A stretch of 64,000 bases of DNA, taken from positions 124,001 through 188,000 of the forward strand of contig NZ_BMTF01000007.1 of assembly GCF_014649535.1 (NCBI RefSeq). The letters are read 5' to 3'. This DNA comes from Streptomyces gelaticus (lineage in GTDB: Bacteria > Actinomycetota > Actinomycetes > Streptomycetales > Streptomycetaceae). The notes under the pieces were generated by a model. The model saw nothing but the letters and a program-made list of their open reading frames with translations, was not told the origin of the DNA and did no database searches. A program made the position numbers and the translations under genes. Below, one piece after another: positions 32,639 to 40,148 of this stretch; within the stretch, counting starts at the first letter, position 1; the number at the start of each line of letters is the position of its first letter.

Positions 32639-34312
32639 GTGATCACCATGCCCGCCCGGAAGCCGCGGCGCAGCGCCGCGGCGACCCGCCGAACGCCCCT
32701 GCTGCTCGACCGGGCGGCCCTCAAGCGCCGGCTGGCCGACGACACGTACGACGTGCTCGTCATCGGCGGCGGCATCACCGGGGCGTACGCCGTTCTCGAC
32801 GCGGCCTCGCGCGGGCTGCGCGCGGCGCTGGTCGAGAAGGACGACTTCGCCTCCGGTACGTCCTCGAAGTCCTCGAAGATGGTGCACGGCGGCCTGCGCT
32901 ACATCGAGCAGGGCAATGTCAATCTGGTCCGCCACTCGCTCCTGGAGCGGCACCGCTTCCGCAGGAACGCCCCGCACCTGGTGCACCGGCTGCCGTTCCT
33001 CTTCCCGATCCTGGAGAAGGAGGGCATCTTCGACGCCCGCCTCGCCAAGGGCTTCGAGGGCCTGCTGTGGACGTACGACCTGGTGGGCGGCTGGCGGATC
33101 GGCAAGCTGCACCAGCGGCTCACCGTTCCCGAGGTCCTCGCGCAGGCACCGACGCTGCGTGCGGAGAACCTCAAGGGCGGGCTGATGTACTTCGACGCCC
33201 GTACCGATGACGCCCGCCTCGTGCTGACCATCGTCCGGACCGCGGCGGCGCTCGGTGCGACGATCCTGAACGGTGCACGGGCCGAGGGTCTGCTGATGCA
33301 GACGGGCAGGGTGGCCGGCGCCCGGGTCTCGGCGGACGGCGACACCTTCGACATCCGGGCGCGGGCCGTCGTCAACGCCACCGGTGTATGGACCGACGAG
33401 CTCGACGCGAAGGCGGACGACGGCCACAAGCCGCAGGTCAGGCCCGCCAAGGGCGTTCACATCGTGGTGCCGTGGGACAAGGTGCGGATCAACTGCACGG
33501 TCACCGTGCCGATCCCCGGCCGGGCCCGCCGCGCGACCTGCACCCGCTGGGGCAACAGCGTCGTGCTCGGCACCACCGACGAGGACTACCGGGGCTCCCC
33601 CGACGATGTGCACTGCACCCGCGAGGAGATGGACTTCCTGCTGGAGGGCGCCAACACCGCCTTCGAGGGGAAGCTCACCCCGGACGACGTGGTCGGCTCC
33701 ATCGGCGGCCTGCGCCCGCTGGTCGGCGGCAAGGAGGGCGCGACCCTCGACATGCGCCGCGACCACCACATCACCGTCGGCCGCACCGGCATGGTGACGG
33801 TGACCGGCGGCAAGCTCACCACCAGCCGGCACATGGGCGAGCTCGTCATCGACAAGGTGATGACGGTCCTCGGCCGCAAGGGGAAGAGCCGCACCACCGA
33901 CCTCCCGCTGCTCGGCGGTGCCGGTTACGACGCCGAGGCCGTCGCGGCCTCCGGCGGCATCGCCGCACACCTCGGCGAACGTTTCGGCACCGAGGCCCGG
34001 TTCGTCGGCGACCTGATCCAGGACGACCCGGCGCTGGCCGAGCCGATCGTCACGGGACTCCCGTACACCAAGGCGGAGGTCGTGTACGCCGCCCGCGCCG
34101 AACTGGCGCGCTCGGTCGACGACGTGCTCTCCCGGCGGCTGCGCGCCCGGCTGTTCGCCCGGGACGCCTCCGTCGACGCCGCCGGGGCCGTCGGCGCGAT
34201 CCTCGGCCAGGAACTGAACCTCTCCCAGGCCGAGGTGGAGCGCTCGGTCTCCGAGTACCTCGCAGCCGTCCGTCACGAAAAGTCCGTACTCCTCGAAGGG
34301 GCAGCAGCATGA
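32639..34312 (+). CDS. glpD: Glycerol-3-phosphate dehydrogenase-like flavoprotein
   Basis: 557 aa. DAO/GlpD family: the FAD dinucleotide loop YDVLVIGGGITGAYAVLDAA lies near residue 40. The GlpD signatures SGTSSKSSKMVHGGLRYIEQ, FDARTDDARLVLTIVRTAA, NATGVWTDEL, RPAKGVHIVVP and the C-terminal DAO_C helical domain all follow. It oxidises glycerol-3-phosphate (or an analogue made by the upstream kinase) at the membrane, passing electrons to quinone. GTG at 32639 is chosen because AGGAG is 8 bases upstream; an ATG three codons later is possible. Its stop overlaps the next start as ATGA. Confidence 0.88.
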   Translation: MITMPARKPRRSAAATRRTPLLLDRAALKRRLADDTYDVLVIGGGITGAYAVLDAASRGLRAALVEKDDFASGTSSKSSKMVHGGLRYIEQGNVNLVRHSLLERHRFRRNAPHLVHRLPFLFPILEKEGIFDARLAKGFEGLLWTYDLVGGWRIGKLHQRLTVPEVLAQAPTLRAENLKGGLMYFDARTDDARLVLTIVRTAAALGATILNGARAEGLLMQTGRVAGARVSADGDTFDIRARAVVNATGVWTDELDAKADDGHKPQVRPAKGVHIVVPWDKVRINCTVTVPIPGRARRATCTRWGNSVVLGTTDEDYRGSPDDVHCTREEMDFLLEGANTAFEGKLTPDDVVGSIGGLRPLVGGKEGATLDMRRDHHITVGRTGMVTVTGGKLTTSRHMGELVIDKVMTVLGRKGKSRTTDLPLLGGAGYDAEAVAASGGIAAHLGERFGTEARFVGDLIQDDPALAEPIVTGLPYTKAEVVYAARAELARSVDDVLSRRLRARLFARDASVDAAGAVGAILGQELNLSQAEVERSVSEYLAAVRHEKSVLLEGAAA

Positions 34313-35862
34313 TCAGCCGTCAGACCATCACCCACCCGTTCAACCGGGGCAACTACACGATCGGCGCCCCCAGTTTCGCCAAGTGGGCGCAGAACACCCC
34401 GGTCGGGGACGGCGAGGCCGCCCTCCAGGTGAACCCGATCGAGGTGCCCGAGACCGTGATCGAGGCGCTGCGCGAGGCCGCGCACGCGGTGCACACCGCC
34501 CGCGAGGAGGTCGTCACCCGCACCCGTGACTGGTGGGCCGGCTCGATGATCGGCGAGACCGAGGGCCGTCCGGCGACGCCTGACGCCGTGATCGTCGAGG
34601 CGGCCGACGCCGACCAGGTCGCGGCCGTGCTGCGGATCTGCCACGAGGCCGGTGTCCCGGTCACCCCGTCCGCCGGCCGCTCCAACGTCACAGGCGCGGC
34701 GCTGCCCGTCTTCGGCGGCGTCGTCCTGGACGTCTGCGGACTGAACGAGATCACCGGCTTCGACGCCGAGTCGAACATCGTGGACGTCCAGGCCGGCATG
34801 TTCGGCGACCTCTTCGAGAAGCAGCTCCAGGAGGAGTACGGCGTCACCACCGGCCACTGGCCGTCCGCCTTCGCCGTGTCGACGGTCGGCGGCTGGATCG
34901 CCTGCCGGGGCGCCGGCCAGCTCTCCACCCGGTACGGCAAGATCGAGGACATGGTCGTCGGCGTGGACGTGGTGCACGCGGACGGTACGCGGGCCACCTA
35001 CGGCGACTACGCGCGCGCCGCGGTCGGCCCGGACCTGCGCCAGCTGTTCGTCGGCTCCGAGGGCACCCTCGGCGTCATCGTCTCGGCCCGGCTGCGGGTC
35101 CACCCGCTGCCGGAGTACGCCAACGCCGTGGCGTACGGCTTCAAGACCTTCGCGGAAGGCCTGGACGCCTGCCGAAGGATCATGCAGCGCGGTGCGACCC
35201 CGGCCGTCCTGCGGCTGTACGACACCCTGGAGTCGGGCACCCACTTCGGCCACCCGGAGACCAACCTCCTGCTCGTCGCCGACGAGGGCGACCCGGCCAT
35301 CGTCGACGCCTCGATCAAGGTGGCGGCCGAGGTCTGCGAGGAGTACGGCCCCGAGCTGGACAGCAAGGCGGTCTTCGAGCGCTGGCTGGACGAGCGGATG
35401 CTGGTCGGCAAGTCCGCCGACGGCTTCAAGCCCGGCCCCGGCTTCGTCGCCGACACCCTGGAGATGGCCGCGTCCTGGACCGACCTCCCGGTGATCTACG
35501 ACGAGGTGGTGGCCGCGATCCAGTCGGTGGACGGCACCCTGGCCGCCTCGGCGCACCAGTCCCACGCGTACACCGACGGCGCCTGCGTCTACTTCTCGCT
35601 GCGCGGTGACGTGGCTCCCGAGTCGCGCCGCGAGTGGTACCGCTCGGTGTGGGACGCCGCCAACGCCGTACTGATCAAGCACGCGGCGGCGCTCAGCCAC
35701 CACCACGGCTGCGGTCTGCTGCGCGGCCCCTACCTGGAGGAATCCCTCGGAGCGGGCTTCGCGACCTTCATCGCGGTGAAGAAGGCCCTGGACCCGGCCG
35801 GCATCCTCAACCCTGGCAAACTGGGCCTTCCCAGCCGATTCGGTACGTCTCCGCTGAGCTGA
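34309..35862 (+). CDS. FAD-binding oxidoreductase, alkyldihydroxyacetonephosphate synthase-like
   Basis: 517 aa of the vanillyl-alcohol-oxidase/FAD_binding_4 superfamily with an FAD-oxidase_C cap. The FAD pyrophosphate loop is VPVTPSAGRSNVTGAALPVF (residues 120-140). GHWPSAFAVSTVGGWIACRG and GQLSTRYGKIEDMVVGVDVV are particularly close to AGPS-type enzymes, as are the LRLYDTLESG region and the HHHGCGLLRGPYLEE histidine cluster at the C-terminus. AGPS exchanges an acyl for an alkyl group on dihydroxyacetone phosphate; relatives oxidise hydroxyacids. Translationally coupled to GlpD (ATGA), so its substrate is probably the GlpD product or an ether of it. Exact reaction unknown. Confidence 0.8.
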   Translation: MISRQTITHPFNRGNYTIGAPSFAKWAQNTPVGDGEAALQVNPIEVPETVIEALREAAHAVHTAREEVVTRTRDWWAGSMIGETEGRPATPDAVIVEAADADQVAAVLRICHEAGVPVTPSAGRSNVTGAALPVFGGVVLDVCGLNEITGFDAESNIVDVQAGMFGDLFEKQLQEEYGVTTGHWPSAFAVSTVGGWIACRGAGQLSTRYGKIEDMVVGVDVVHADGTRATYGDYARAAVGPDLRQLFVGSEGTLGVIVSARLRVHPLPEYANAVAYGFKTFAEGLDACRRIMQRGATPAVLRLYDTLESGTHFGHPETNLLLVADEGDPAIVDASIKVAAEVCEEYGPELDSKAVFERWLDERMLVGKSADGFKPGPGFVADTLEMAASWTDLPVIYDEVVAAIQSVDGTLAASAHQSHAYTDGACVYFSLRGDVAPESRREWYRSVWDAANAVLIKHAAALSHHHGCGLLRGPYLEESLGAGFATFIAVKKALDPAGILNPGKLGLPSRFGTSPLS

Positions 35863-35911
35863 CGCCAGGCCAGCAGCCACGAACCCCTCCCTCCCCAGGC
35901 AGGTTCTTGCC

Positions 35912-36571
35912 ATGACCCCTTCCCCCTCCCGGTCCGCCGCCCCGCTCGACCCCCGGCTCACCGCGGCGTTCGCCGAGGTACCGGTCGTCGCGTCGGTCGT
36001 CGGCACCCAGCCGCTGCGGCAGTTCCTGACCGCACCGGCCAAGGTGTGCATCCTCGCCTCGTTCGCGGTGGGGCAGTTGCCCCAGGTCGTGCCGGCGCTG
36101 GGCCGGGCGGGGAAGACCGTGTTCGTGAACGTGGACAGCAGCCCCGGTCTGGCTCAGGACCGGGGCGCGCTGGAGTTCATCAAGAACATGGGCGCGCACG
36201 GCGTGGTCAGCACCCGGCTCTCCCTCATAGAGAAGGGCCGCCCGCTCGGCCTGCTGACGATGATGAAGGTGTTCGTCACCGACCGGTCCAATCTGCGCCG
36301 CTCCACGGACGCGATCTCGCGCGGGGCACCGGACCTGGTCGAGATCATGCCCGCCCCGATCATCACCCGGATGAGCGCGCAGGCACAGCGCGCGATGTCC
36401 CCGTCGGTGGCCGCGGGCTTCGTGGAATCCCCCGCGGACGTGGCGCTGGCGCTGGCCCTCGGGTCGGCCGCCGCCGCCACGTCCGACCCCCGTCTGTGGA
36501 GTCTGCGCCGGGACCAGCTGCCGCCGGTCCCGCCCGCCGCCCTGAAGAGGCCCGCCGTACCCCAGGAGTAA
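35912..36571 (+). CDS. glpP: Glycerol-3-phosphate responsive antiterminator (GlpP family)
   Basis: 219 aa. Matches the GlpP family: a TIM-barrel-like protein that in Bacillus subtilis binds glycerol-3-phosphate and the glpD leader RNA to prevent termination. Signatures here are GKTVFVNVDSSPGLAQDRGA, LEFIKNMGAHGVVSTRLSLI, GLLTMMKVFVTDRSNLRRST and APDLVEIMPAPIITRM, aligning with the family VFVHxDLVxGL, GADGIISTK, GLLTIxRxFxxDS and PDxVEIxPG blocks. C-terminal 40 residues are an Ala/Pro extension. Encoded inside the operon whose leader carries a terminator (29350-29400), implying autogenous control. Streptomyces glycerol genes are usually controlled by the IclR-type repressor GylR, so this is unusual. 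Confidence 0.82.
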   Translation: MTPSPSRSAAPLDPRLTAAFAEVPVVASVVGTQPLRQFLTAPAKVCILASFAVGQLPQVVPALGRAGKTVFVNVDSSPGLAQDRGALEFIKNMGAHGVVSTRLSLIEKGRPLGLLTMMKVFVTDRSNLRRSTDAISRGAPDLVEIMPAPIITRMSAQAQRAMSPSVAAGFVESPADVALALALGSAAAATSDPRLWSLRRDQLPPVPPAALKRPAVPQE

Positions 36572-36576
36572 CCCCC

Positions 36577-36879
36577 ATGACATATGTGGTCGTAGCCCGC
36601 TACCGCACCAAGCAGGGCGAGGAGAACACCGTCCTGCCCCTGCTCGACACGATGGCCGCCGCCTCCCGCAAGGAGCCCGGCAATCTCGCCTACCGGGTCC
36701 ACCAGGGCACCGAGGACCCGCGCGCGATCGTGCTGTACGAGGAGTACGCCTCCGAGGCCGACTTCACCACGCACTGCGCCACTGCGCACTTCCAGGAGAT
36801 CGTGCTCGGCAAGGTCGTCCCGCTGCTGGAGAGCCGGGACGTGCTGCGCTGCGCCCCGCGTCCGGAGGTGGCGGCGTGA
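36577..36879 (+). CDS. Antibiotic biosynthesis monooxygenase (ABM) domain protein
   Basis: 100 aa dimeric ferredoxin-like fold, with MTYVVVARYRTKQGEENTVL as first strand, PGNLAYRVHQGTEDP and YEEYASEADFTTHCATAHFQ as the typical second half. Such small proteins act as cofactor-free monooxygenases or as isomerases and sugar-processing partners (YgiN, LsrG types). Starts 5 bp after the antiterminator gene and overlaps the alcohol dehydrogenase by four bases, so it is fully integrated in the operon. Role in the pathway unknown. Confidence 0.75.
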   Translation: MTYVVVARYRTKQGEENTVLPLLDTMAAASRKEPGNLAYRVHQGTEDPRAIVLYEEYASEADFTTHCATAHFQEIVLGKVVPLLESRDVLRCAPRPEVAA

Positions 36880-38015
36880 AGACCCGTGCGGTGGTGCTGC
36901 GCGGGACATCGACGGCCCGCCCGTACTCCGGCACCCGTCCGGTCGAGGTGGAGGAGCTGGAGCTGGGTGCCCCGCGCGAGGGCGAGGTGCTCGTCCGGAT
37001 CGCGGCCGCCTCGCTCTGTCACTCGGACCTCTCGGTGGTCAACGGCGACCGGGTCCGCCCGCTGCCGATGGCGCTGGGGCACGAGGCGGTGGGCGTGGTC
37101 CACGAGACCGGACCGGGCGTCGACCGGGTCTCCCCCGGCGACCATGTGGCGCTGGTCTTCGTGCCGAGCTGCGGTTTCTGCGGCGACTGCGCACAGGGCC
37201 GGCCGGCCCTGTGCGCACAGGCCGCGGCGGCGAACGGCTCGGGTGCGCTGCTGCACGGCCCGTCGCTGCTGACCGATGCCGACGGCAACCCGGTCCACCA
37301 CCAGCTGGGCGTCTCCGCGTTCTCCGAACACGCGGTGCTGGCCCAGGAGTCGGTGGTCCCGATCCCCAAGGACGTCCCGTTCGCCGTGGCGTCGATGTTC
37401 GGCTGCGCGGTGCTGACGGGCGCGGGCGCGGTGATCAACACGGCGGCCCTGCGTCCGGGGCAGTCGACGGTGGTCTACGGCCTGGGCGGGGTGGGCCTCT
37501 CCGCGGTGCTGGGCGCCCGCGCTGCGGGTGCGTACCCGATCGTCGCGGTCGACCCGGTCCAGGAGAAGCGCGAGCTGGCGCTCCGGCTGGGTGCCACGCA
37601 TGCGTACGCCCCCGACGACGCGGTACGGCAGATCCGCGAACTCACCTCCGGGGGAGCCGAGTCGGCGGTGGAGGCGGTGGGCAGCCCCAAGGTCATGGCC
37701 GAGTGCCTGAGCGCCGTGGCCCGGGGTGGCAAGGTCGTGTCGGTGGGCCTGCCCGCCCCCGACCGGGTGCTTGAGGTGCCGGCCCTGGCGTTCGCGGGCG
37801 AGGGCAAGTCCCTGCTGGGCTCGTACATGGGGGACGCGGTGCCGCGCCGCGACATCCCGAGGTTCCTCGACCTGTGGCGGGCGGGCCTGATGCCGGTGGA
37901 GCTGATGCACACGGGCACGCTGCCGCTGAGCGACATCAACACGGCGTTGGAGGAGCTGGCTTCGGGCCGGGCGATCCGCCAGGTCATCGACACCTCGGGC
38001 ATGCTGAACGCCTGA
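36876..38015 (+). CDS. Zinc-dependent alcohol dehydrogenase (class III-like MDR)
   Basis: 379 aa medium-chain dehydrogenase. Catalytic zinc ligands lie in AAASLCHSDLSVV (Cys) and ALGHEAVGVVHE (His/Glu) plus the FGCAVLTGAGAV cysteine. Structural zinc cysteines lie in VPSCGFCGDCAQGRPALC. The NAD loop is VYGLGGVGLSAVLGARAAGA. LLGSYMGDAVPRRDIPRFLDL is the class III/benzyl alcohol type C-terminal region. It probably oxidises an alcohol or reduces an aldehyde formed in the pathway. GTG start inside a GTGA overlap with the ABM gene. A perfect 30-bp palindrome lies in the structural-zinc codons. Last gene of the operon; a strong terminator follows. Confidence 0.87.
   Translation: MKTRAVVLRGTSTARPYSGTRPVEVEELELGAPREGEVLVRIAAASLCHSDLSVVNGDRVRPLPMALGHEAVGVVHETGPGVDRVSPGDHVALVFVPSCGFCGDCAQGRPALCAQAAAANGSGALLHGPSLLTDADGNPVHHQLGVSAFSEHAVLAQESVVPIPKDVPFAVASMFGCAVLTGAGAVINTAALRPGQSTVVYGLGGVGLSAVLGARAAGAYPIVAVDPVQEKRELALRLGATHAYAPDDAVRQIRELTSGGAESAVEAVGSPKVMAECLSAVARGGKVVSVGLPAPDRVLEVPALAFAGEGKSLLGSYMGDAVPRRDIPRFLDLWRAGLMPVELMHTGTLPLSDINTALEELASGRAIRQVIDTSGMLNA
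37188..37217. repeat. Perfect 30-bp palindrome inside the alcohol dehydrogenase gene
   Basis: Fifteen bases TGCGCACAGGGCCGG are followed directly by their exact complement, with no spacer (centre between 37202 and 37203). It encodes CAQGRPALCAQ of the structural zinc loop. Such a loop-free palindrome can extrude as a cruciform and is usually selected against. Confidence 0.9.
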
Positions 38016-38034
38016 GACCCGAACCGCGGCCCGT

Positions 38035-38071
38035 CCGGCGGCGCCCCTGGTTGTCGAAGGGGCGCCGCCGG
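38035..38071. terminator. Terminator of the polyol operon
   Basis: Perfect 13-bp inverted repeat (CCGGCGGCGCCCC) with an 11-base loop, 19 bases past the alcohol dehydrogenase stop and 10 bases before the end of the convergent SnoaL-like gene, so it may act in both directions. Confidence 0.85.
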
Positions 38072-38081
38072 CCACCGGCCA

Positions 38082-38513
38082 TCAGCTGTCGGCCTCCTCG
38101 GTCCCCGGTGCGGCGGCGGGCGAGAAGTGCAGGGTGATCTTGCGGCGGCTGATGCGCCATCCCCGCTCGCCGCGCACGATGACATCCTCGTAGGTCACGC
38201 TTCCGCACTCACCGTCCACGCCGACACCGATCCCCTTCGACCGTGCGTGGACCCGGCCCTCCCCGGCCTCGGTGAGGACGATGTTGGTGACGTGATGGCC
38301 GACGGGCGCGCCCGGCGTGCCCGCCCGCGCCCGCGCCATGTCCCGGAAGGCGGCCAGCCCGCGCAGCTCTCCGTGTCCGAGGTTCGAGGCCTCGTAGACG
38401 ATGTCGTCGGTGAACAGCTCGTCCAGCCGGTCCATTTCGTCGTTGTCGACCAAGTGCCCGTGCAGGGCGAGCAGATCGGTGATGTCCAGACGGTCCTCGA
38501 CTCCCAGCGTCAT
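38082..38513 (-). CDS. SnoaL-like (NTF2-fold) protein
   Basis: 143 aa. The N-terminal VEDRLDITDLLALHGHLVDN and DEMDRLDELFTDDIVYEASN are the opening helices and strand of the SnoaL_4 branch; HHVTNIVLTEAGEGRVHARS and WRISRRKITLHF close the cone. These small proteins act as cyclases, isomerases or dehydratases on unknown substrates. AAAGGA precedes the ATG at 38513. Immediately upstream is the tail of a reductase pseudogene on the same strand. Confidence 0.8.
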   Translation of the reverse strand: MTLGVEDRLDITDLLALHGHLVDNDEMDRLDELFTDDIVYEASNLGHGELRGLAAFRDMARARAGTPGAPVGHHVTNIVLTEAGEGRVHARSKGIGVGVDGECGSVTYEDVIVRGERGWRISRRKITLHFSPAAAPGTEEADS

Positions 38514-38640
38514 CGCCGGTCCTTTCGTGAGATCTCTCGACGGTGCGGCAGTTATACGGGGAGAGCTCCCCGGGCGGCCCGGCACAGCACCGGTCGCACC
38601 GTCGCGGCCCGGGGAGTTCATTCCGCTGGAGCAACCGCCC

Positions 38641-38802
38641 GGGGTCGTGACGAAGCAGCACGACCCCGTTGCCGAACTCCCGGGTACCGGCCGGCTGGAG
38701 GCCGGTCCGGACCGCCGAGGCCGGAAACAGGGGTTCGCCCCGGCCGATGAGGACCGGATGGACATGGATGCGGTACTCGTCGATCAGGTCGAGCCGGGGC
38801 AA
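38641..38802 (-). pseudogene. Dihydrofolate reductase/RibD-like reductase, C-terminal remnant
   Basis: The frame reads LDLIDEYRIHVHPVLIGRGE, PLFPASAVRTGLQPAGTREF and GNGVVLLRHDP. This is the ending of RibD_C/DHFR-like proteins (GLVDEYRLxVHPVxLGxGxPLF ... FxNGVVLLxYxP). About 54 of roughly 185 residues are left, with no start region; upstream sequence is unrelated. It ends before the SnoaL-like start. Confidence 0.65.
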
Positions 38803-38888
38803 GGCGGGGCGGGACCGGCATACGCTGATCGCGTCGAAGCGGCATCGCTTCGGCCGGTGCGTTCCCGCGGCCCGGAAGGAGGTTCGGC

Positions 38889-39935
38889 ATGAGAGTCGGT
38901 ACGGCCCGATCGGCCGCGGTCCAGTGGGTCACCGAGCATGCCCGGCCCGATCCCGGCTTCCGCGGCGCCTATTTCAGCGGTTCCACGGTGGGCCTGCCGG
39001 ACGACGCCGAGCTGTCCCCGTTCTCGGACGTGGACGTGGTGGTCGTCACCGCGGCACCGGACCTGCCGGTCGGGCCGGGCAAATTCCGCTTCCGGGGAGC
39101 GCTGCTGGAGGTCAGCCATCTGTCGTGGGACGAGCTCGCCTCGGCGGAGGGGGTGCTCTCCTCCTACCACCTGGCGGGGAGTTTCCGCCGTGACACGGTC
39201 ATCGACGACCCGACCGGCCGGCTGCGCGAGCTGCGGGCGGACGTGTCCCGCCGGTTCGCCGAGCGGAGCTGGGTGCGCCGCAGGTGCCTGGACGCCGAGC
39301 GCCGGATCGAGACGCGCCTGGCGGCCTTCGACGCCTCGGCGCCGTTCCACGAGCAGGTGACGTCCTGGCTGTTCCCGACCGGGGTGACCACCCATGTCCT
39401 GCTGGTCGCCGCCCTGCGCAACCCCACGGTCCGGCTGCGGTATCCGGCGGCCCGCGAGGTCCTCGACGCCTACGGGCAGTCGCAGCTGTACCCGCAGCTG
39501 CTGGAGCTCCTGGGGTGCGCGCGGCTGTCGGCACGCAGCACGGGCCGTCATCTGGACGAGCTGGCCCGCACCTTCGACGCCGCCGCGGAGGTGGCCCGCA
39601 CACCGTTCTTCTTCAGCGGCGACATCACCGCCGGGGCACGGCCGGTCGCCATCGACGGCAGTCGGCACCTCATCGATCGGGGCGACCACCGTGAAGCGGT
39701 GTTCTGGATCATCGCGACCTTCGCGCGATGTCACACCGTACTGGCCGCGGACGCCCCCGAACTGCACCATGCACGACTCCCGGCCTTCCGGGCGGCGGTC
39801 GCCGATCTCGGCGTGACGTCCACCGAGGATCTTCTCCGCCGGGGCGAAGAGGTCATCGCCTTCCTCCCCGGACTCCGGCGGACCGCCGAGCGGATCCTGG
39901 CAGCCGGCACCGGCACCTCCCGCACCACCGGATGA
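38889..39935 (+). CDS. Nucleotidyltransferase-fold protein
   Basis: 348 aa. The Pol-beta nucleotidyltransferase core motif is present near residue 30: AYFSGSTVGLPDDAELSPFS then DVDVVVV, giving the GS-x(10+)-DxD metal site, with a third carboxylate possible in RGALLEVSHL. The remaining 230 residues are helical (LRELRADVSRRFAERSWVRR, RAAVADLGVTSTEDLLRRGE). Members add nucleotides to small molecules (aminoglycoside-type) or proteins; the target is unknown. Soluble, monocistronic by position. Confidence 0.75.
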   Translation: MRVGTARSAAVQWVTEHARPDPGFRGAYFSGSTVGLPDDAELSPFSDVDVVVVTAAPDLPVGPGKFRFRGALLEVSHLSWDELASAEGVLSSYHLAGSFRRDTVIDDPTGRLRELRADVSRRFAERSWVRRRCLDAERRIETRLAAFDASAPFHEQVTSWLFPTGVTTHVLLVAALRNPTVRLRYPAAREVLDAYGQSQLYPQLLELLGCARLSARSTGRHLDELARTFDAAAEVARTPFFFSGDITAGARPVAIDGSRHLIDRGDHREAVFWIIATFARCHTVLAADAPELHHARLPAFRAAVADLGVTSTEDLLRRGEEVIAFLPGLRRTAERILAAGTGTSRTTG

Positions 39936-40148
39936 CGCGGACGGTGCCCGGCAGGCGGCGCGCCCGCCGGGACGCCGAACTCTCCCTCCACCCGCGCCGG
40001 TCGCCCTGATACCTTGACCGGCATGTTCCTCTCCCGTGCGTAGGACCCCGTACTGACCGCGCCCCCCGCTTCCACCGGGTGCGGCACTCCGGTGTCCCCG
40101 CATACCCGCAGCGCCCTCTGTCGCGCTGCCCTCACGAGGAACGTATCG

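Noticed and set aside
40023..40043. Six-codon leader peptide (MFLSRA) before the frameshifted MFS gene
   Set aside because: No ribosome site, no run of regulatory codons and no terminator to attenuate; probably chance.
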